From Bacillota bacterium (GTDB lineage Bacteria; Bacillota; Clostridia; Christensenellales; Aristaeellaceae), in assembly GCA_023392755.1 (NCBI GenBank), contig JAEWNM010000156.1, positions 1 through 15,413 on the forward strand: a stretch of DNA of 15,413 nucleotides, written 5' to 3'. Positions within the stretch are counted from its first letter, which is position 1; every line of letters starts with the position of its first letter. Below, piece by piece: positions 6,678-14,737 of this stretch. The notes below the pieces were generated by a model. It was given only the letters and a program-made list of their open reading frames with translations, was not told the origin of the DNA and did not search any database. Made by a program: the position numbers and the translations under genes.

Positions 6678-6688
6678 GAGGATTTTTG

Positions 6689-7234
6689 ATGCAGCAGAAA
6701 ACAAGGTATCTGGCACTATCGGCCGTGTGCGCGGCGCTGATGGCCGTAGGCGCGTATGTACGGTTCCCCCTTCCCTTCCTGACGATGCAATTCACAACCC
6801 AGGTATTTTTCCTGCTCATCACGGGGCTTTTGCTGCCCCCCGCATATAGCACCGGCTCGATTGCCGCCTATGTGCTGCTGGGGATTATAGGATTTCCCGT
6901 CTTCTCCCAGGGGGGCGGGCCGCAGACAGTGCTGCTGCCCAATTTCGGTTATCTGCTGGGGTTTGTATTTGCCGCGTTTGTTACCGCGTTTCTTCGCAAG
7001 CGGTGGAAGGGCAGACGTTTTTCCTACGTGTTGCCGGCGCTGGCGGGCGTATTGGCCCTGTATGCGGTTGCGCTGCCCTATGTGGCGCTGCTGGCCTCCC
7101 TGTACCAGAAAAAACCCATTGCCTTTGGCACACTGGTCAACAGCTATTTCCTGATGTTTTTGCCGCTGGACCTTGTGAAAGCGGCGGGCGCCGCCGCCGT
7201 AGCCAGGCAAGTCGGCAGAGCGCTGAAAATGTAA
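6689..7234 (+). CDS. bioY: BioY, biotin-specific S component of an ECF transporter
   Basis: A membrane protein that binds biotin and imports it, normally with a shared EcfA-EcfA'-EcfT energising module, which is not in this window. The 181 residues form about six hydrophobic segments, the family length. Family features: LPFLTMQFTTQVFFLLITGL (28-47), the YVLLGIIGFPVFSQGGGP loop (61-78), LPNFGYLLGF (83-92), and the C-terminal MFLPLDLVKAAGA (156-168) whose Asp-Leu-x-Lys corresponds to the conserved 'pgDlxK' site. ATG 6689 has GGAGGA 6 nt upstream; a TTG one codon earlier is less likely. The BirA operator in front independently supports biotin as the substrate. Single gene, ending at a shared terminator. 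Confidence 0.93.
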   Translation: MQQKTRYLALSAVCAALMAVGAYVRFPLPFLTMQFTTQVFFLLITGLLLPPAYSTGSIAAYVLLGIIGFPVFSQGGGPQTVLLPNFGYLLGFVFAAFVTAFLRKRWKGRRFSYVLPALAGVLALYAVALPYVALLASLYQKKPIAFGTLVNSYFLMFLPLDLVKAAGAAAVARQVGRALKM

Positions 7235-7263
7235 TGGGGTTCAGCCTATTATTTGCCGTCGAA

Positions 7264-7299
7264 AAAAACTCCCCCGCTGTGTAATGCGGAGGAGTTTTT
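7264..7299. terminator. Bidirectional terminator between bioY and the secreted-protein operon
   Basis: AAAAACTCC-C-CCGC (7264-7277) pairs with GCGG-A-GGAGTTTTT (7286-7299) with one C-A mismatch and an 8-nt loop. The A-run on one side and T-run on the other let it work in both directions; it lies 30 nt after bioY and 11 nt after the stop of the minus-strand gene. Confidence 0.9.
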
Positions 7300-7310
7300 G
7301 CTATCAAGCG

Positions 7311-8837
7311 TCAGCCTACCGTTCCCGGTATATCCTGATCCGAAGGCAGCAGATTGATCAGCAGCGGCAGGAGGGCGGGCTTGCCCAGGAATTCGGCCAT
7401 AAGGGCGCTCAACTGTGCTTGCGTCAGGCTTTGAAGCTTATCGGCGGCCAGTACGTCCACCGGCTGGAAGGTCCAGGGCGGGGTGGTTTTCAACTGTCCC
7501 TCCAGCATCCAATCGGCTCCGCCGCTCACAACATGCATTTGCGCATTCAGCGATGTGGCGGCGTTGCGGGCCTGCCCGCTCGCAAGCTGTAGGGACGCCG
7601 TGATTTGAACCGGTTCCGTCAGTATATACTGCGCTTTTACCTCCGCGGTCGCTTCCTCACCCAGGTGGCTCCAGTCGGGAGCAAGGTCCAGGGAGAGTGA
7701 ATAGCTTTCGCTGCTTTTCTCCTGGGCATCCGCGGCTTCCAGCTTTGTTGTGTACACCGCCTGATAGGAAACCGACAGCGCTTTGCCCGCGTACCTGGAC
7801 ACGGTTGAATCCACCTGCCAGTTGGGCATTTCCGCGGGGAGATAGCGGATTACGCCCGCATATGCCGCGGTATCCTGCAACGGTGAAGCGTTCTTCTGCG
7901 CGGTAAAGTGAAGAACGCCCTCCTCAAGTTCCAAGGTGCAGTCGGTAAGATCGCCGCCGGCTGCCGCTTTATTGGTAAAGGACAAGATCTTTGTTCCGCC
8001 ATCCGGGCCGCAAAGGGGCAGCGTCAGCGACGTTTCCAGCAGCTGCCCCACCGTGGAGACGCGGCGCAGCATGGTGATATCGCCCTGAAGCGGCAGCGCA
8101 TCCACCGCCTGAAAGTAAAAGCTTTGCAGCGCCGGGTTCAGGTACAGATTGGCCTGCTCCTGCGTCATTTGGCTCCACAAAAGCGGCAGCAACGCTTCGT
8201 CGGCCAGCAGGTCCACCAGAAGCTGCTTCAGCTCCGCTTTGAGTGCCGCGGCGGGTATGCGGTAGGCGGCCTTCAGCACAGTAACGCCGCCTTCATCCTT
8301 TTCCAGCACGGGCGGCTCGGCAAAGCCCTGCATCCAAAGCTCCACTTTGGTCAGATAGGGCGCTGCCTCCTTAGAAAGCTGGTCGGCGGCCTTTTCATCC
8401 TCCAGGGTGATAATGCCCTGCAAGGCCGATAGCAGGGATGTACTATCCCCGCCTGTTTCCCCGTATAGCAAACGGGCCAGAAGCTGCTCCAGCCCCCCCT
8501 GAAGGCTGTACAGCTTGCCGGACGCAAAGCCCGCATCCAACGCCAGCATATCTCCCTGCCCATACAGCGCGGCCTTTGCAAGCTCCCCACCAACATCCTT
8601 CAAGGATAGCAGAAGCTGGCTTTGCGCCTTTTGCAGGATATACTGAACATCCAGATGAAGCCCTTCAATACCCGTAAGCCCCGAAACCGTAGCCGTCCCC
8701 TTCAGGCCGGAGCCCGCATCCAGCTGCCGCCGCATCTTTTCCAGCAAAACGGATTCCGCGTTTGCGCCCGACAAAAGCGCAGGCGAAACAGCCAACAGGA
8801 ACGCGACGACAAGCCCCATCCAACGCTTTTTCACCAT
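7311..8837 (-). CDS. Secreted protein of unknown function, paralogue of upstream neighbour
   Basis: Not recognised. The 508 residues begin with a Sec signal peptide (MVKKRWMGLVVAFLLAV then SPALLSGANA, likely cut after Ala27); no lipobox, no LPXTG anchor and no further membrane segment are seen. The mature part alternates polar strand-like stretches with Leu-rich helices, e.g. an N-terminal LKGTATVSGL..LDVQYIL segment resembling proteins that measure lipid-like ligands (LolA/LppX fold), which is a guess. A C-terminal pattern SLTQAQLSALMAEF..LLPSD and a strand SYSLSLDL are echoed in the neighbour at 8852-10303. ATG 8837 is chosen because GGGGAG lies 6 nt upstream; ATG 8855 would overlap the upstream stop (ATGA) but lacks a Shine-Dalgarno. 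Last gene of the unit. Confidence 0.85.
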   Translation of the reverse strand: MVKKRWMGLVVAFLLAVSPALLSGANAESVLLEKMRRQLDAGSGLKGTATVSGLTGIEGLHLDVQYILQKAQSQLLLSLKDVGGELAKAALYGQGDMLALDAGFASGKLYSLQGGLEQLLARLLYGETGGDSTSLLSALQGIITLEDEKAADQLSKEAAPYLTKVELWMQGFAEPPVLEKDEGGVTVLKAAYRIPAAALKAELKQLLVDLLADEALLPLLWSQMTQEQANLYLNPALQSFYFQAVDALPLQGDITMLRRVSTVGQLLETSLTLPLCGPDGGTKILSFTNKAAAGGDLTDCTLELEEGVLHFTAQKNASPLQDTAAYAGVIRYLPAEMPNWQVDSTVSRYAGKALSVSYQAVYTTKLEAADAQEKSSESYSLSLDLAPDWSHLGEEATAEVKAQYILTEPVQITASLQLASGQARNAATSLNAQMHVVSGGADWMLEGQLKTTPPWTFQPVDVLAADKLQSLTQAQLSALMAEFLGKPALLPLLINLLPSDQDIPGTVG

Positions 8838-8851
8838 CCATCCCTCCCCGG

Positions 8852-10303
8852 TCATTGATCAACCTGATAAGCCCCCCGGTATATTCTTTCCCAATCATCC
8901 TGGGAGATATTTTTCTCAATCAGCTCAAGGCAATCCTGGGGGAGCGACAAAACCGCCTGCCAGATAGCCTCCGCCGCCGCAGCCTGCGCTTTTTCCACCA
9001 TGGCGGCCAACTCCCCCTCCCCAAGCCCATCCAGGGAAACGGTGTCCGCCATTTCTTCCCAGAGCACGTCCTGGGCTTTATCCGCTTTTATGGAAACCGT
9101 TACATCCGTTTGGACGGATTTGTCGCTGGCCCACAGAACGCGGACGCTGCCCTTTGCGGAATATGTGTCCCCAACCTTGAGCGTAAGCAGGCTTGGCTTT
9201 ATGGTAAGGCAATGGGCCACTCCTTCCGGGTCGGTATGAATCCGTTCGATTTCCCCTTCCAGGCGCTGGTTGTCCTGCGCCAGCAAGCAATCCAACTGTC
9301 CATCCAACTGAATTCTTTCGGTTTTCCCATCCCGCTTGTCTTTCATATCCAGGCTGAGATAGAGGCTGTTCTTGTTTTTCCCCGTTTTCAGCGCCAGCTC
9401 CCCGGCAGCGGTGAAATTGTCCGCTCCCTTGATGGCCGGGGCCTTGATGCTAAGGGTATGCACATCATTCATATCCCTGGCGGAAAATGCCCACAGGAAG
9501 TTCACCTTACGAGGAACAACGTTTTCAAAGCCCGCGGAAGCTTTTATGCCAAGGCCCATATTGACCCCTTCCCCGGACTGGTACAGGGTAATCACGGCGT
9601 CGCCTGTGATGGACAGCGATTGCACAAACGCCGCCGCCTCCCGCCAATGCAAATGGTTTGCAAACAGGATCAGGCTGTCCCTTAGCAGCTGCACACTATC
9701 CTCCGGCACGGTATAGACAAGCGCCTTTCGTGCTGTGCCGGCGGAGGAGATGCGGTAGGAGCCGGCTTTTTCCTGCATAAATACGGCCAGGCCGCCGAGC
9801 GCTTGCTGGATACTGCCCGCCAGGCCGTTGGGATCAAGAATATCCGCCGCCCAGAAAGGAATCTCCATCTCCTGCCCCAAAAGAAGGTTCAGCGGCGGCC
9901 CGGATGAGGAAGCAAGCGTCATGCCGGGCAGAAGCGATGTTTGGGCAAGCAGGGGGGTTCCCGTACGCTCAGCAAAATCAACGGCAATTGAGTTTCCAAT
10001 GGCCAATTGTGTTTTAGCCGTTTCCACCTGCTCGCTTTGCCGGTAACCGATTTGCACGCTAAGCGCCGAAAGCAGGCGGTTCATGGCCTGAACGGTCTGT
10101 TCGCCATAGGGCGAAAGCGCATGGAGCGAAGCCGACAGGGCAATATCCGCGGCTTCGCCGTTCCCGATACTCTCAAGCCATTCATCGAGCATGGGCGACA
10201 GGGAGGGCGCACCCTCCGCCAGTGCGGTGGACATAAGGAAACATAAGGCAATCATGAGAACGATAGCTTTTCCAGCATAACCGCCTAAATGGCGTCTTGT
10301 CAT
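8852..10303 (-). CDS. Secreted protein of unknown function
   Basis: Not recognised. The 483 residues begin with a Sec signal peptide (basic MTRRHLGGYAGK, hydrophobic AIVLMIALCFLMS, likely cut after TALA at 29); there is no lipobox or wall anchor. The mature protein has an amphipathic N-terminal helical part (about 33-110), a long strand-rich centre with segments such as GDAVITLYQSGEGVNM, WAFSARDMNDVHTLSI and SLYLSLDMKDKRDG, and a helical C-terminus (LGEGELAAMVEKAQ..AVLSLPQD). The order of these pieces matches the next gene, so I infer a distant tandem duplication. ATG 10303 has AAGGAG 10 nt upstream; ATG 10333 would add ten residues before the signal. It lies 64 nt after dusB with no terminator between. 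Confidence 0.87.
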   Translation of the reverse strand: MTRRHLGGYAGKAIVLMIALCFLMSTALAEGAPSLSPMLDEWLESIGNGEAADIALSASLHALSPYGEQTVQAMNRLLSALSVQIGYRQSEQVETAKTQLAIGNSIAVDFAERTGTPLLAQTSLLPGMTLASSSGPPLNLLLGQEMEIPFWAADILDPNGLAGSIQQALGGLAVFMQEKAGSYRISSAGTARKALVYTVPEDSVQLLRDSLILFANHLHWREAAAFVQSLSITGDAVITLYQSGEGVNMGLGIKASAGFENVVPRKVNFLWAFSARDMNDVHTLSIKAPAIKGADNFTAAGELALKTGKNKNSLYLSLDMKDKRDGKTERIQLDGQLDCLLAQDNQRLEGEIERIHTDPEGVAHCLTIKPSLLTLKVGDTYSAKGSVRVLWASDKSVQTDVTVSIKADKAQDVLWEEMADTVSLDGLGEGELAAMVEKAQAAAAEAIWQAVLSLPQDCLELIEKNISQDDWERIYRGAYQVDQ

Positions 10304-10327
10304 TTGCGTTGTGCTCCTTCCGGAATT

Positions 10328-10359
10328 CTCCACCTGATGGAACGATCAGGCAGTGGAAA
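10328..10359. other. Hairpin between dusB and the secreted-protein gene, not a clear terminator
   Basis: CCTGAT (10333-10338) pairs with ATCAGG (10345-10350) over a 6-nt loop, with partial outer CCAC/GTGG pairing. On the minus strand it is followed by GGAGAATTCC and not a U-run, so it is unlikely to end transcription; it could be a processing or attenuation site. Confidence 0.3.
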
Positions 10360-10367
10360 ACCCTGCA

Positions 10368-11345
10368 TCAAAAGGACAATTCCCCCAGCTCCGCGTTTTT
10401 GTCCGCCCATTCCAAAAGAAAACCTTCCAGCTCAGCCATGGATTTGGCGGTGTTGGCCATGACCCGCAGCCGGGAGGCACCCCGCAAGCCGCCGGCATAC
10501 CAGCCCACATGCTTGCGCATTTCCCGCACAGCCACGTTTTCACCCTTCCAGGCCGCCATCATACGGGCGTGGCGCAACGCCGTTTCAACCCGAGGCAATA
10601 TGCCGGGAAGGCATGCTTCCTCCCCGCGCAAAACCGCCTTCGCCTGGGAGAATATCCAGGGATTGCCCATGGCGGACCTGCCGATCAGCAATCCGTCGCA
10701 GCCCGATTGATTTAAAAGGCGCTGTGCGTCACCGGCGCTGAACACATCACCGTTGCCGTACACGGGAATTGATACGGCCTGTTTCACCCGGGTGATTTGA
10801 TCCCAGTCCGCCTTGCCGCCATATTGCTGGCTGCGGGTGCGGCCATGGACGATAACCGCCTTCACGCCGGATTCCTCAGCCAGCCGGGCCATTTCCAGCA
10901 CGTTGACCGAGCTTTCATCCCAACCCAGGCGCAGCTTGACGGATACGGGCAGGGAAACTGCCCGCACGACCTTTTCCATGATACCGGCGGCAAGCTTCGG
11001 TTCCCGCATCAGCCCGCTGCCTTCACCGCTGCCGGCAATCTTCTGGGCCGGACAGCCCATATTGATGTCAATGCCTCGGTATCGCCCGGTATCCTGCAAT
11101 CGCGCAGCCGCCCAGGCCATCACATCCGGCTCCTTGCCGAATATCTGAACATAGACAGGGCCTTCCCCGGGATGCGTTTGAAGCAGCTGGGCGGTAGCCT
11201 TGTTGTCAGGCGGCGCGCACTTTAAGCCCATGGCGCTGACCATTTCGGTATAGGCGGCGTCGCAGCCCTGTTCAAAGCATAAAAGGCGGAAAGGCCAATC
11301 GCTGACCCCTGCCATGGGGGCCAGGCGAAGGTCGGTCACGGGCAT
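10368..11345 (-). CDS. dusB: tRNA-dihydrouridine synthase DusB
   Basis: A cytoplasmic flavoenzyme that reduces uridine to dihydrouridine in the tRNA D-loop, using FMN and NAD(P)H. The 325 residues start with the family LAPMAGVSDWPFR (8-20). The active-site motif INMGCPAQK (94-102) holds catalytic Cys98; SVKLRLGW (135-142), VIVHGRTRSQQY (164-175), YGNGDVF (196-202) and IGRSAMGNPW (221-230) form the FMN site of the TIM barrel. The C-terminal MRKHVGWYAGGLRGASRLR segment is the DusB/NifR3-type RNA-binding helix. ATG 11345 has AGGGGG 7 nt upstream, formed partly by the stop codon of the preceding gene, so the two are very probably cotranscribed. A DusB within a unit of a GH127-like gene and secreted proteins is not a usual neighbourhood. 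Confidence 0.95.
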   Translation of the reverse strand: MPVTDLRLAPMAGVSDWPFRLLCFEQGCDAAYTEMVSAMGLKCAPPDNKATAQLLQTHPGEGPVYVQIFGKEPDVMAWAAARLQDTGRYRGIDINMGCPAQKIAGSGEGSGLMREPKLAAGIMEKVVRAVSLPVSVKLRLGWDESSVNVLEMARLAEESGVKAVIVHGRTRSQQYGGKADWDQITRVKQAVSIPVYGNGDVFSAGDAQRLLNQSGCDGLLIGRSAMGNPWIFSQAKAVLRGEEACLPGILPRVETALRHARMMAAWKGENVAVREMRKHVGWYAGGLRGASRLRVMANTAKSMAELEGFLLEWADKNAELGELSF

Positions 11346-11355
11346 GCTGCGCCCC

Positions 11356-13086
11356 CTAAGCCACGGGAAACTGGGCCATGCGGCACACCGTTTCCCCATA
11401 AGGCGTCAAATTGAGTTGCAGCGCCTCCCCCTCCGTACCCGGCGCAATGGGAGGCATTTGGGGCTTGTCGCCCTTTTGGGTCCAGCCCGGTATTCTCCAA
11501 AACTCGGCGGATACGGTCAGCTTTTCCTCTCCCGGTCCCTCCATGAGCGCGGCTTTCATTTCCCCCTGCTGGGAAAGCGCGAGCTGCCACAAGGGCTGCT
11601 CCCCGTCCACTGGCAGCGCCATCAGCAGCGGGCCATATTCCACCGCCGCGCTTTGATGGTGCCAGCGGGTCAGCCTGGGCTGCATGGGCAGGGACAGGCG
11701 CACCTTGTCCCCGTCATGAAAAGTGCGGTTCAGCACAAACAAGCTGCCGGGCCCGGCACATTGGCCGCCCTCGTCATTCACCCGCACATCGGCGCCATGG
11801 GCCCAGGCAGGGATGCGCAGGTGCAGCGGGAAGGCGACAGGCTTTCGCGTTTGCAGGGTTAGCGTCACCTCGCCGTCCAGGGGATATTTACCCTCCACCC
11901 GGATGGATATGGCTGTGCCGTCTATCCTCCAGTGCAAAAGGGAGGGCACGAAGCCCATCAGCGCCACGCCGCCATCCCTGGCCGCCATCCAAAGGCCGGA
12001 CGCATAGCCCGTCATGCCCTTGAGCCAGGCATCCACCCAGGGGCCAACTTCCGAAGGCAGCGGATTCGCCGGGGGAAACGGCCCGTTTACACGCTGATAC
12101 GGGCTTACGCGCCCGTTTTTTTCCATGGCGGGCAGAATGTTTAGGGCAATTTTTTCCCAGGCGTCAGCAAACCAGCCGCCGCCCTGTGTCAAAAGCATTT
12201 GCTCCAAGGAAAACATGGCTTCTGCCGCCGCGCGCCCATCCATTCCGCAAGAAGGGTCGCCGCCCATCAGCGATGGCTCCGCGGCAAAAAGGCCATGGGC
12301 CGTGCCATGGTAACGCATCAGCTTTTCCAGACCAATTTTGCCGGCTTCCTTTTCCTTGCTGCTGCCGGAGAACCGGGAAAAAATCGCCGGCGTTTTCAGG
12401 CCCCTGGCCAGTGCCAGCCCATCGGCCATGATCTGCTGCTTTTGGTAATAGGACCGTGTCTGCGCGTCAGGTGAGGCAAGCCCTCGCTTCATCTCCTCCG
12501 GGGAAATGTGTTTTTGGAACGGCCGCGTCACTGGGAAGGTATGAAAAAAACCTGTCCAATCCAAGGAAAGCGCGCGAAGCTTTTCCAGAAATTGAAGAAG
12601 AAAGCCCTTGCCTGTCCAGTTGTACAGGCTGATGGCCACAAAGCCATATTCCCCTGTCAGCGCGGCACGATCAAGGTCCTCAAAAAGCTTTTCGGCGTTG
12701 CGGGAGATAAACAAAAGGCGCTTTAGAAGATACACCAATACTCGCTTATCGGCCGTAGCAGCATACCAGGAGATAAGCCCGCGAAGCAAGGCGGCCTGGG
12801 CGGCTAGGTCAGCTCCCGATTCGAGGGCGCCGTCCTCCTTTTGCGCGGCAAGGATTGTTTCCACACGGCCCTTCACCATCTCCGTCAGCGCCGGATCGTC
12901 TGTCAGCAGGGCCAGGGATGCGTACCCCAAAAGACGGTCATCCTCCCAGGCCATTTGCCCCACCCATTGGGCGGCCGATTTCAATCTATGGTAAAGCGCT
13001 CCCTGGGGCCGCACCGCCTTTAGGGGAAGCGGGGCAAAAAACGCGTCCGTCAGGGGCGCTTTCACAAAAACCGGTTTTTTAGGCAT
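11356..13086 (-). CDS. GH127-like (DUF1680, beta-L-arabinofuranosidase family) protein lacking the usual cysteines
   Basis: Related to GH127-type glycosidases, which remove beta-L-arabinofuranose using a zinc-bound cysteine nucleophile. The 576 residues show an alpha/alpha-toroid N-half with LMRYHGTAHGLFAAEPSL (256-273) and AEAMFSLEQML (288-298), then EKIALNILPA (311-320), the LWMAARDGGVALMGF stretch (365-379) and a beta-sandwich with FPLHLRIPAWAHGADV (419-434). No signal peptide, so it is cytoplasmic. Canonical relatives carry a GTELCA-type Glu/Cys motif and a CC pair; here the matching places read GMDGRA (281-286) and VGPWVDAW (347-354). Only Cys280, 443 and 568 remain. It may be inactive or use another chemistry. 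ATG 13086 has GGAGG 6-8 nt upstream and follows its own promoter. Family call from recalled motifs; alignment positions are inferred. Confidence 0.78.
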   Translation of the reverse strand: MPKKPVFVKAPLTDAFFAPLPLKAVRPQGALYHRLKSAAQWVGQMAWEDDRLLGYASLALLTDDPALTEMVKGRVETILAAQKEDGALESGADLAAQAALLRGLISWYAATADKRVLVYLLKRLLFISRNAEKLFEDLDRAALTGEYGFVAISLYNWTGKGFLLQFLEKLRALSLDWTGFFHTFPVTRPFQKHISPEEMKRGLASPDAQTRSYYQKQQIMADGLALARGLKTPAIFSRFSGSSKEKEAGKIGLEKLMRYHGTAHGLFAAEPSLMGGDPSCGMDGRAAAEAMFSLEQMLLTQGGGWFADAWEKIALNILPAMEKNGRVSPYQRVNGPFPPANPLPSEVGPWVDAWLKGMTGYASGLWMAARDGGVALMGFVPSLLHWRIDGTAISIRVEGKYPLDGEVTLTLQTRKPVAFPLHLRIPAWAHGADVRVNDEGGQCAGPGSLFVLNRTFHDGDKVRLSLPMQPRLTRWHHQSAAVEYGPLLMALPVDGEQPLWQLALSQQGEMKAALMEGPGEEKLTVSAEFWRIPGWTQKGDKPQMPPIAPGTEGEALQLNLTPYGETVCRMAQFPVA

Positions 13087-13100
13087 TGATATCCTCCTGC

Positions 13101-13112
13101 CTGAAATTTCAG
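13101..13112. promoter_or_regulatory. Palindrome in the leader of the GH127-like gene, possible operator
   Basis: CTGAAATTTCAG is a perfect 12-bp palindrome located about 20-30 nt after the expected transcription start and just before the Shine-Dalgarno. The position suits a roadblock repressor site, but no regulator gene is nearby. Confidence 0.3.
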
Positions 13113-13137
13113 CGTCAATATACCTGTCCGCATAACC

Positions 13138-13165
13138 ATTATACGGCATCAACCCTGCACGTCAA
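13138..13165 (-). promoter_or_regulatory. Sigma-A promoter of the GH127-like/dusB operon
   Basis: On the minus strand TTGACG (13165-13160) and TATAAT (13143-13138) lie 16 nt apart, beginning one base after the galT stop codon. It places the start of a transcript near 13131 and separates this operon from galT. Confidence 0.8.
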
Positions 13166-13166
13166 G

Positions 13167-14702
13167 CTATTCACTGCATTCAAAGCCTGCCGTTTTCAAA
13201 AAAGCCAGCATGCCCTGTAACCCGTCCTCCGTTTGCTTGAACACGCCGGCATCCGCCAAAACGCTGCCGCATACATCCGCCACGGCTGTTTCAAGCGCCT
13301 GCCTGGCGCCTTCGCTTGTCATGCCCGTGCCGGTTTTTGCGGCAAGTTCCGCAACCCATGAAAAATGCTTGAAGGATGGGTCCTGCCCATCGGGCACGAC
13401 AAGCGGCTTTTCCCCGGTGAGGAAGCCCTCCAATTGCTTGAGCTCCTCCTTCAGGCGGCCCGGGAGGATGAACAGGCCCATCACCTCAATAAGGCCGATG
13501 TTTTCCTTTTTGATGTGATGCAGCAGGGCGTGGGGATGGAACAGGCCCAGGGGATGCTCCAACGTGGTGCGGTTGTTTCTGAGCACCAGCATCAGGCGGT
13601 AGTCCCGGCCCGTTTTTCGCAAAATAGGCGTTATCGTGTTGTGCGGTTCTGTGGTCTTGGCCAGTATCTCCCTTTTCGGATCGCTGTAGCCGCGCCAGTT
13701 TTCAAGAACCCGTAAAGCCAGGGCAATAAGCGATTGCTTATCCTTCCCCGCAAGCGCAAGTACGGACATGGGCCAATTCAGTATCGCCGCCGCAACGCCC
13801 GGCACAGGGGCTTGCAAGGCACATAGGTCTGCGGCCCTGTCCATGGGGAAAATGTGATTCCCGCCCTGGAAATGGTCATGATTCAGTATGGAGCCGCCCA
13901 CAATGGGCAAATCGGCATTGGAGCCGATAAAGTAATGGGGAAACTGGTCTACAAAATCAAACAGCCGCTCAAACGACTTTGGGCCGATAGACATGGGTAC
14001 GTGGCTGCCGTTTAGCACAATGCAGTGCTCCGGGTAATAAAGATACGGCGAATATTGAAAATACCAATCATCCCCGGCAAGCTTCACAGGCGCCATGCGA
14101 TGGTTCTGCCTGGCAGGAAAGTTCAGCCGGCCCGCGTAGCCGGGGTTTTCCACGCAGAGCATACACTTGGGGTAACCGGACTGAGGCGCGCTTTTCAGCT
14201 TGGCGATTTCCCTGGGGTCCTTTTCGGGCTTGGACAGATTGATGGTGATTTCCAGCTCGCCGCAGCCTGTTTTCGCAAAATAGCGGATATTTTTTTTGAT
14301 CTGATCCACGCGTATATAGTCACAGTCGCGGCAAAGCCGGTAAAACCATTGGGTTGCCGCCTCAGGGCCCCGCGTTTCCCGCAGCCTTTGAAAATCCCGC
14401 CTGATAACGGCGGGGGCGGGTGTTACGCAGCCCATCAAGCGCGCGCCGAAAAGATCGCGCTGGGTGGACGTGTCCTCAATGAGTTTCATTCCCACGGCCG
14501 CGTCCAGTAGCCTGTCCAAATAAACCGTCGCCGTTTCCGGCAGCGTATCGATCGTCACTGCCTCCCCCGGCGCGTCCATGTGCATCACATCCAGCAGAAG
14601 ATTCCGGGCGAAAGGCACATCCTCCGGCTCCACAAGGCCCTTTTCCCTGGAAAAAAAGAGCAGTTCCTCCACTGCCCTTTGCGCCGCCATTTCAAGTGTC
14701 AT
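13167..14702 (-). CDS. galT: Galactose-1-phosphate uridylyltransferase, class II (Firmicutes type)
   Basis: Leloir-pathway enzyme exchanging UMP between UDP-glucose and galactose-1-phosphate in the cytoplasm. The 511 residues match the long class-II GalT (about 490-510), which is unlike the short E. coli type. Visible blocks: TINLSKPEKDPREIA (153-167), PKCMLCVENPGYAGR (178-192), YFQYSPYLYYPEHCIVLNG (214-232), and the HIT-like active site VGGSILNHDHFQGG (268-281) with His275 and His277; a later LEHPLGLFHPHALLHHIKKENIG segment is also typical. ATG 14702 is preceded only by a weak GGGG. It is transcribed alone from a promoter that overlaps that of the divergent Dabb gene. No galK or galE is in the window. 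Possible other substrates (for example GalNAc- or lacto-N-biose-derived) cannot be judged. Confidence 0.95.
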   Translation of the reverse strand: MTLEMAAQRAVEELLFFSREKGLVEPEDVPFARNLLLDVMHMDAPGEAVTIDTLPETATVYLDRLLDAAVGMKLIEDTSTQRDLFGARLMGCVTPAPAVIRRDFQRLRETRGPEAATQWFYRLCRDCDYIRVDQIKKNIRYFAKTGCGELEITINLSKPEKDPREIAKLKSAPQSGYPKCMLCVENPGYAGRLNFPARQNHRMAPVKLAGDDWYFQYSPYLYYPEHCIVLNGSHVPMSIGPKSFERLFDFVDQFPHYFIGSNADLPIVGGSILNHDHFQGGNHIFPMDRAADLCALQAPVPGVAAAILNWPMSVLALAGKDKQSLIALALRVLENWRGYSDPKREILAKTTEPHNTITPILRKTGRDYRLMLVLRNNRTTLEHPLGLFHPHALLHHIKKENIGLIEVMGLFILPGRLKEELKQLEGFLTGEKPLVVPDGQDPSFKHFSWVAELAAKTGTGMTSEGARQALETAVADVCGSVLADAGVFKQTEDGLQGMLAFLKTAGFECSE

Positions 14703-14737
14703 CTTTTGAACCCCGTTTCCATGAAACTTTTAGGGCA

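Noticed and set aside
8762..9685. Plus-strand 307-codon frame
   Set aside because: Antisense to the two secreted-protein genes, which have signal peptides and Shine-Dalgarno sequences; it has no recognisable motif.
13365..13715. Plus-strand frame antisense to galT
   Set aside because: No motif and fully inside a strong GalT gene.
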